DNA of 64,000 bases from the NCBI RefSeq assembly GCF_000739555.1, contig NZ_BBJN01000039.1, positions 62,001 through 126,000 on the forward strand, given 5' to 3'. This stretch comes from Halolamina rubra (GTDB lineage: Archaea; Halobacteriota; Halobacteria; Halobacteriales; Haloferacaceae). A program made the position numbers and the translations under genes. A model generated the notes under the pieces. That model saw nothing but the letters and a program-made list of their open reading frames with translations, made no database searches and was not told the origin of the DNA. This document shows, piece by piece, positions 59,646-64,000 of the stretch (the first letter of the stretch is position 1; the number at the start of each line of letters is the position of its first letter).

Positions 59646-59837
59646 TTACTCGTCGTCGAGGTCGTCGACGGAGGTGGCGAACTCGCCCTCCTCGTCCTGG
59701 TACTCGCCGAAGTCGATCTCGCCGTCGACCTCGCCCTCGTTGATCTCGTGGGGGCCGAGGTTGTACTCCCAGACCTCGTAGTCGCCGAACGCGTCCATCG
59801 CGCCGTCCGGACGCCAGCCACTGTCCTTGTGAGCCAT
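59646..59837 (-). CDS. Small acidic protein, last gene of the AOR-homologue operon
   Basis: A 63-residue acidic protein with a hydrophilic, possibly extended structure. A tryptophan and tyrosine-rich part (DAFGDYEVWEYNLGPHEI) is followed by an acidic end (EEGEFATSVDDLDDE). I know no family. It lies 39 bp downstream of the next gene on the same strand and is probably the last member of the leftward gene set starting at 63486. A CTAAG element at about -25 of its ATG suggests possible independent transcription. Confidence 0.6.
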   Translation of the reverse strand: MAHKDSGWRPDGAMDAFGDYEVWEYNLGPHEINEGEVDGEIDFGEYQDEEGEFATSVDDLDDE

Positions 59838-59876
59838 GGAGAAAGCCTTGGCCCGACGGGGCTTAGTCGTTTTCCC

Positions 59877-60230
59877 TCACCAGTCCTCGGCCGGCGCGCC
59901 GGGGCCGGCCCCCGGCTGGACCGTGTCCTCCGGGAGGAACGTGCGAGCGAACAGCTCGAGGTGGAGTTCGAGCACCGCCGACGGCTCGGCGTCGACGCGC
60001 TCGGCCTGTTCGTCGAGCAGCTCTGCCAGCTCGTCGCTCGGCGCGTAGTGGAGCGTCCGCCCGTCGAGCTCGAACTCGATCTCCGTCGTGCCCGAGGCGA
60101 GGTGTTCGACCTCGAGCAGCGCCTGTTCGAGCTTCTGCTCCAGCGCGTCGTCGTCGTCGAGCATACGCTGGTCGGCCCACTCCCCGGCGGCGTCGGCGAG
60201 TCGGTCGCCGATGGTCACCGAGAGCGCCAT
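59877..60230 (-). CDS. Hypothetical helical protein in the AOR-homologue operon
   Basis: A 117-residue protein I do not recognise. It is helical, with repeated acidic stretches (MLDDDDALEQKLEQALLEVEHLA), then strands (TTEIEFELDGRTLHYAPSDE), then a helix ending with a Pro/Gly-rich tail (EDTVQPGAGPGAP). No cysteine, nucleotide or metal motif is seen. It begins at ATG 60230, which overlaps the stop of the zinc-ribbon gene by one base. Its tight packing with the neighbouring small genes points to a common complex or pathway. Confidence 0.65.
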   Translation of the reverse strand: MALSVTIGDRLADAAGEWADQRMLDDDDALEQKLEQALLEVEHLASGTTEIEFELDGRTLHYAPSDELAELLDEQAERVDAEPSAVLELHLELFARTFLPEDTVQPGAGPGAPAEDW

Positions 60231-60373
60231 CAGAACGACACCCCCTGTGCCTCGCCCTCGAAGGCGGGCTCCCAGCGGGTCACCTGCTCGCAGACCGGAC
60301 ACTCGGTGTCGACCGGCCCGGTCTCGGCGCCGAACCGAGCCATCGAGTCACACTCGGTGCAGACGTACTGCAT
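60230..60373 (-). CDS. Small zinc-ribbon protein
   Basis: A 47-residue protein of the rubredoxin/zinc-ribbon shape: YVCTECDS followed by TECPVCEQVTRWEP, giving two CxxC knuckles that would bind one zinc or iron. It is too short for ordinary gene cut-offs but is convincing because its TAA/ATG and TGA/ATG overlap both neighbours exactly by one base. It could be a small electron carrier or a structural metal protein in the operon with the AOR homologue. Confidence 0.75.
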   Translation of the reverse strand: MQYVCTECDSMARFGAETGPVDTECPVCEQVTRWEPAFEGEAQGVSF

Positions 60374-60639
60374 TATTCGGCGGCGTCCTCGGGCGGCCAC
60401 GCCTCGGGGGCGGGCTCGTCGCTCTCGAAGGCGCCCAGCACCACGGCGGCGAACAGGATCGTCGCCGCCATCACGAGCAGGCCGACGACGCCCGCGGCGG
60501 GGGTCATGCCGACCGGCTCGGGCGACCAGAACTCGAACTGGCCCAGGACGCGGGCGGTGGAGAACACCAACCACGCGATCGCGGCCAGCAGCGCCACCGT
60601 CAGGATTCGGGACCGCTGGAACGCGTCTGTCAGACTCAT
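60373..60639 (-). CDS. Small membrane protein with two transmembrane segments
   Basis: An 88-residue protein with two hydrophobic helices: residues 12-30 (ILTVALLAAIAWLVFSTA) and 48-71 (AAGVVGLLVMAATILFAAVVLG), and an acidic cytoplasmic tail (DEPAPEAWPPEDAAE). No family is recognised. The start ATG 60639 has five T at -26 to -30 (60665-60669), so the last four genes of the set may have an additional promoter. It overlaps the next gene by one base (TAATG). It could anchor the soluble proteins of the operon to the membrane. Confidence 0.7.
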   Translation of the reverse strand: MSLTDAFQRSRILTVALLAAIAWLVFSTARVLGQFEFWSPEPVGMTPAAGVVGLLVMAATILFAAVVLGAFESDEPAPEAWPPEDAAE

Positions 60640-60664
60640 GGGCCACACATTGAGCCGTCGAGTC

Positions 60665-60669
60665 AAAAA
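60665..60669 (-). promoter_or_regulatory. T-rich internal promoter
   Basis: Five T on the minus strand lie 26-30 nt before the ATG at 60639 and about 20 nt after the stop of the upstream gene. This is the same spacing as elsewhere in the window, so it probably drives the small-protein part of the operon. Confidence 0.4.
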
Positions 60670-60688
60670 CCCCAGGGTCGGCGGGCGA

Positions 60689-61642
60689 TCAGTCGTCGGC
60701 GAGCTCCCAGTCGGCCTCCGCGGCCGCGGTGTCGAGCGGCATGAACTCCCAGTCGGCCTCCTCGGCCCACGCCTGCTCGCGCTCGTCGACGCCGACGAGC
60801 ACCATGCGCTCGGCGTGGAACATCGAGTTCGGACCCACGGCCGCGAGCCGCTCGGCGGGGCCGGTGCCGGAGCCGTTGAAGAAGTCGAGATCCAGCACGT
60901 TGTCGCGCTGGTACTTGTTGATCACCGTCGCGTCCACGTCGCCGACGATGCCGAGGTAGTCGGTCCAGTTCTCGGCGTCGGCGAGCACCGCGTGGACGTT
61001 CTCGAACCGGCGGATCGCGCGGTAGGAGAACGCCATCGTCATGTCCGCGGTCCGGGTCGGCGCGGAGCCGTGGGAGGCCGCCCCGGGCGTCGACTCCGAC
61101 TGCTCCACGGGCTGGGCGTTCTCCCACTCCTCGCCGCGGGAGTGGCCCTCGGCGGTCCGGCTCGCGCTCGGCGTCGCCCCGTCGCCCTCGCTCGGCGTCC
61201 CGGGCTGGGCGCCGCCGGGGTCGTTCGCCCCCGCGGACTCGCCCTGCTCCCGCGCGGCCTCGCCCCACGCGCGGCTCGGCGTATCGCCGGTGTTCGCCGG
61301 ATCGTCGCTCGTGGGTTCGGACGCGTCGCTAGCGCCCTCGCCGTCGCTCGGGGGGACGCCGCCGGTCGGGCTACTCCCCGAGCCCGCCGCCGACCCTCCG
61401 GCGCCGCCGCCCTCGACGGGGACGCCGACCGGTCGGTCGTCGTTCTCCCGGGGGATCCGCGGCGTCGCGGCGTCGGCGTCGCCGAAGTCGTCGGCGCCGA
61501 TGTCGACGCCGCGGTCGGGGGCGTCGGGCTCGTCGTCGGGCGACCCCTCGCCGCGCCAGAGCCAGTCGCCGGGGTTGGGGCGGTCCTCCTCGGCCTCCTC
61601 GTCGGGCTGTGCAACGTCGTCGAGATCGATCCTGTCGGTCAT
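60689..61642 (-). CDS. Protein with long disordered region and conserved C-terminal domain
   Basis: A 317-residue protein. Residues 1-190 are highly acidic and rich in Gly, Ser and Pro, with no predicted structure. The last 120 residues form a folded domain (FSYRAIRRFENVHAVLADAENW, YLGIVGDVDATVINKYQRDN, LDFFNGSGTGPAERLAAVGPNSMFHAERMVLVG). This domain is common in haloarchaea but has no function I know. Its ATG overlaps the stop of the AOR-homologue gene by four bases, so it is strictly coupled with that gene. It contains no Cys and does not bind Fe-S clusters. Confidence 0.7.
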   Translation of the reverse strand: MTDRIDLDDVAQPDEEAEEDRPNPGDWLWRGEGSPDDEPDAPDRGVDIGADDFGDADAATPRIPRENDDRPVGVPVEGGGAGGSAAGSGSSPTGGVPPSDGEGASDASEPTSDDPANTGDTPSRAWGEAAREQGESAGANDPGGAQPGTPSEGDGATPSASRTAEGHSRGEEWENAQPVEQSESTPGAASHGSAPTRTADMTMAFSYRAIRRFENVHAVLADAENWTDYLGIVGDVDATVINKYQRDNVLDLDFFNGSGTGPAERLAAVGPNSMFHAERMVLVGVDEREQAWAEEADWEFMPLDTAAAEADWELADD

Positions 61643-63486
61643 TCTGTCTGGGTGTCGTCGGGAGCGGTCGCGTCGGCGGCGGTCGCGGCGGGCGCGTCGG
61701 CCGACACCGGTGTCTCGGCGTCGACGACGCCGTCGAGATCGAGCGCCGCGACCAGTTCGCGGGTCGGGAGCCCGTCGCGGCCCCAGCCGCGGTACTCGTA
61801 GTAGGCGGCGAGCGTGCGCTCGAACTCCTCCGGGTCGACTGCGGCGCCGTCGGCGCGGGCCTGGCGGAGCCGGGCCGGCAGGTCGTCGTCCGCGCTGTCG
61901 AACCCCTCGCGGGCGTTGAACAGCCGGATCAGCGTCCAGATGCGCTCGCCCGTCCGGGCCAGCGACTCGGCGTCGTGGTCGATACCCACCGCGCGGAGCC
62001 ACTCGGCGCCGAGATCCTCGCGCAGCACGTCGCCCAGGAAGTCGTCGGCGACGAGGCTCCAGAGCACCGAGCGGGCGGTCTGGGCCTCCGCCACCTCGCG
62101 GACGGTCTCGGCCCGCGTTCGCTCGTGGAACACCTCCTCCTCGACCGGGCGGGCGCGCCGGTGGCAGCCGCCGCGGTCGCTGGTGGCGTACGCCAGCGCC
62201 ATCCCCTCGGCGCCGCGGGGGTCGTACCCCGGCAGCGCCATCGCCTTCACGGTCGGGACCAGCTCTTCGCCGGAGAGATCGGCGTCGGGCGCCGCTTCGC
62301 CGGCCCCGGCGTCGGGTTCGACGAACGCGGCCGCCTCGGCGACGCCGTCGGCCAGCGCGTCCGCCAGCGGATCATCGCGGCGGGCGATGCGCTCGACGAG
62401 GTCGCGGGCCGCTGCCTCGTCACCGAACTCGACGGCCTCGTCGACGATGCCGGCCTCCGCCGCCAGCACGGTCCAGGAGACGGCGCTGCCGGACTCGATC
62501 ACGTCGACGCCGAGGCGGTCGCAGGCGGCGCCCAGCGCGGCGACGGCGTCGAAGTCGTCGATGCCGAGGCCCGCGCCGAGGCTGATCGGCGCCGCGCCGC
62601 GGGGGACGCTCTCGCCCTCCTCGGTGTCGACGCGGAAGCCCCCGGGGACGCGGTCGTCCGGCCGCTCGCGCTCGACGGCAGCCTCCCGGGCGGCGTCGAT
62701 GCCGACACCCTCGCTGCCCTCGAACTGGCCGGCCTGCCAGCCCTCGGTCGCGAGCGCGCCGACCTCGTCGGCGAACTCAACGGACTCGAGGGTGCCGCTG
62801 GCGGCCTGCCAGCGCCCGGTCGCGTGGTCGGCGTACTCGGCGTCGGTGCGCTCGCGCAGTCGCTCGACGGCGGGCGGGATCTCGGGCCGGTCGCCCCGGG
62901 CGACGACGGCTTTCAGCCGCTTCGCGCCCATGACGGCGCCGACGCCGCCGCGGCCGGCGTGGTGGTCGCCGGCGTCGGAGGCGACGGTGGCGTAGGCCAC
63001 CTCGTTCTCCCCCGCCGGGCCGATACAGGCGACGCTCGCGTCGGGGTAGGCCTCCGCGGTCTCGACGGTGTCGGCACCCCAGTTCTCCGCCGGCACGAGG
63101 TCGGCCTCGCCGTCCTCGACCACGAGGGTTGTGGGTTCGTCGGCGGCGCCCTGCACGATCACGGCCAGACAGTTCGGCAGCGCGCCGGCGAGCGAGAGCG
63201 GGAACTGGCCGCCCGCGTAGGAGTCGAGGAAGCCGCCGGTCAGCGGCGACTTTGTGACCGCGGCGTAGCGCGTCTCGCCAGGGAGGTAGCCCGAGAGCGG
63301 CCCGAGCGCGAAACAGAGGCGGTTCTCGGGGCCGAGCGGGTCGGCGTCGGCGGGGAGCTCGTCGTAGAGGTAGCGTGCGCCGAGCCCCTTCCCCCCGAGG
63401 TAGCGCCGGCGCCAGCGCTCGGGAACGGTCTCGCGGCTGGCGACCCCCCGCGTGAGATCGACGCGCAGCACCGACTCCCGTTGCAT
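61639..63486 (-). CDS. AOR-family protein lacking the Fe-S cluster cysteines
   Basis: A 615-residue homologue of the aldehyde:ferredoxin oxidoreductase. The pterin-binding elements are kept (GRGGVGAVMGAKRLKAVV and YDPRGAEGMALAYATSDRGGCH), but the CxxCxxxC motif and the fourth cysteine are absent. The stretch where the AOR at 17082 has CHSCPVAC here is GFRVDTEEGESVPRG with no Cys, and the later Cys (DICKFN) is replaced by a VLWSLV segment. Without the cluster it could not pass electrons to ferredoxin in the usual way. It may bind a pterin for another reaction or serve as a scaffold. It leads the leftward gene set and has TTTT at -27 to -30. Confidence 0.82.
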   Translation of the reverse strand: MQRESVLRVDLTRGVASRETVPERWRRRYLGGKGLGARYLYDELPADADPLGPENRLCFALGPLSGYLPGETRYAAVTKSPLTGGFLDSYAGGQFPLSLAGALPNCLAVIVQGAADEPTTLVVEDGEADLVPAENWGADTVETAEAYPDASVACIGPAGENEVAYATVASDAGDHHAGRGGVGAVMGAKRLKAVVARGDRPEIPPAVERLRERTDAEYADHATGRWQAASGTLESVEFADEVGALATEGWQAGQFEGSEGVGIDAAREAAVERERPDDRVPGGFRVDTEEGESVPRGAAPISLGAGLGIDDFDAVAALGAACDRLGVDVIESGSAVSWTVLAAEAGIVDEAVEFGDEAAARDLVERIARRDDPLADALADGVAEAAAFVEPDAGAGEAAPDADLSGEELVPTVKAMALPGYDPRGAEGMALAYATSDRGGCHRRARPVEEEVFHERTRAETVREVAEAQTARSVLWSLVADDFLGDVLREDLGAEWLRAVGIDHDAESLARTGERIWTLIRLFNAREGFDSADDDLPARLRQARADGAAVDPEEFERTLAAYYEYRGWGRDGLPTRELVAALDLDGVVDAETPVSADAPAATAADATAPDDTQTE

Positions 63487-63512
63487 CTGTCACTCCCAGG
63501 GTGGGCACGGCT

Positions 63513-63553
63513 AAAAGCGTTGCCCGACGGCGTCGTCGCGGCGCTACGCTTTT
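63513..63553. promoter_or_regulatory. Divergent T-rich promoters of the AOR homologue and Rieske gene
   Basis: TTTT on the minus strand (63513-63516) lies 27-30 nt before the ATG at 63486, and TTTT on the plus strand (63550-63553) lies 26-29 nt before the ATG at 63579. Both genes are therefore likely transcribed without leaders from a common 92-bp region. Confidence 0.45.
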
Positions 63554-63578
63554 GTCGGGCGGCGTCGACGTGCCGTCG

Positions 63579-63992
63579 ATGCGTGGGACACACGTCGCGG
63601 CCGTGGACGCGGTCCCGGCGGGCGGCTCCTACCTGTTCAGCGTCGAGGACGCGTTCACCAACGAGCGGGAGGCGATCCTCGTCCCCTGCGAGGCCGAACC
63701 GGGCGTCGAGGCCTGGCTCAACAACTGCCCCCACGAGGACCAGCGCTTCGACACCGGCCGCGGGGCGGCGATCCGGGACGGCGAGCTGATCTGCCCCAAG
63801 CACGGCTCGCTGTTCGACACCTGCGAGGGCGACTGCGGCAACGGCCCCGCCGCCGGCTCGTCGCTGCGGCCTGTGGATATCGAGGTCAGAGAGGGCGAGG
63901 TGTTCCTCGTCGACGACGGGTACAGCTACCTCCACGACGGCGGGCTGGACGACGACGAAGGGCCGAGTTCGACCTCCCACCTCTCGTTCTGA
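63579..63992 (+). CDS. Rieske [2Fe-2S] protein
   Basis: A 137-residue soluble Rieske ferredoxin-type protein. The cluster ligands are Cys50 and His52 (NNCPHEDQRFD) and Cys72 and His75 (ICPKHGSLFD), exactly the Rieske pattern. A C-terminal region (residues 95-120) folds as the last strands of the domain, followed by an acidic tail. There is no signal peptide or membrane helix, so it is cytosolic. It could be the electron partner of a ring-hydroxylating system or of the divergent AOR homologue. The ATG at 63579 was chosen over the upstream ATG at 63501 because it has TTTT at -26 to -29 and gives the usual N-terminus. Confidence 0.92.
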   Translation: MRGTHVAAVDAVPAGGSYLFSVEDAFTNEREAILVPCEAEPGVEAWLNNCPHEDQRFDTGRGAAIRDGELICPKHGSLFDTCEGDCGNGPAAGSSLRPVDIEVREGEVFLVDDGYSYLHDGGLDDDEGPSSTSHLSF

Positions 63993-64000
63993 GACGCCGG

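Overview
The window is chromosomal DNA of a halophilic archaeon (class Halobacteria). It is uniformly very GC-rich and the encoded proteins are strongly acidic. Archaeal markers are present (ribosomal proteins S3Ae and S15, the KEOPS subunit Pcc1, a SAMP-type ubiquitin-like protein, HalX and bacterio-opsin-activator type regulators). Many genes have a short T-rich or TATA element about 26-31 nt before the start codon and no ribosome binding site, the pattern of leaderless haloarchaeal transcripts. I cannot name a genus from the sequence alone.

Layout. 1-4.0 kb: the end of a phospholipid head-group synthase, a halocyanin, the leftward translation/KEOPS operon rps15 - RecJ-like - pcc1 - rps3ae, and a tRNA-Ala(GGC). 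4-9.8 kb: an SDR enzyme, a DUF502 membrane protein, a SelW-like protein, a soluble formate-dehydrogenase-like molybdoenzyme and a bactofilin-like membrane protein. 9.8-13.8 kb: a signalling run (RecA-like ATPase, HalX response regulator, large hybrid histidine kinase). 13.9-19 kb: a SufS-SufU fusion, then a SAMP/MoaD-like operon divergent from a tungsten-type aldehyde:ferredoxin oxidoreductase (AOR). 19-30.8 kb: mixed metabolism (zinc alcohol dehydrogenase, sodium symporter operon, M28 peptidase, SDR, LLM flavoenzyme, ATP-grasp enzyme, PD-(D/E)XK protein, histidine kinase).

30.9-42.7 kb is an aromatic/fatty acyl catabolic region: hotdog thioesterases, enoyl-CoA hydratases, hydroxyacyl-CoA dehydrogenase, thiolase with a DUF35 partner, phenylacetate-CoA ligase, a MaoC hydratase, and the phenylacetyl-CoA epoxidase operon paaABCD plus a detached zinc ribbon, divergent from a Bat-type regulator. 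Together these could take phenylacetate to CoA-linked intermediates. No paaE or paaZ is visible here. 42.7-51.2 kb: a MoxR ATPase, an asparaginase, a two-gene AddAB-like helicase-nuclease and small proteins.

51.2-64 kb is a redox region: an exported FdnG-type molybdoenzyme with Fe-S and membrane cytochrome b subunits. Divergent from it are a large HdrA/MvhD-like iron-sulfur protein and a TorD-type chaperone. Then comes a leftward six-gene set headed by a second AOR homologue that has lost its Fe-S cluster cysteines, divergent from a Rieske protein.

Data quality: six genes, including the essential rps15, are each broken by what looks like exactly one missing base. This is best read as residual sequencing error, and those genes are annotated as full-length with a frameshift.
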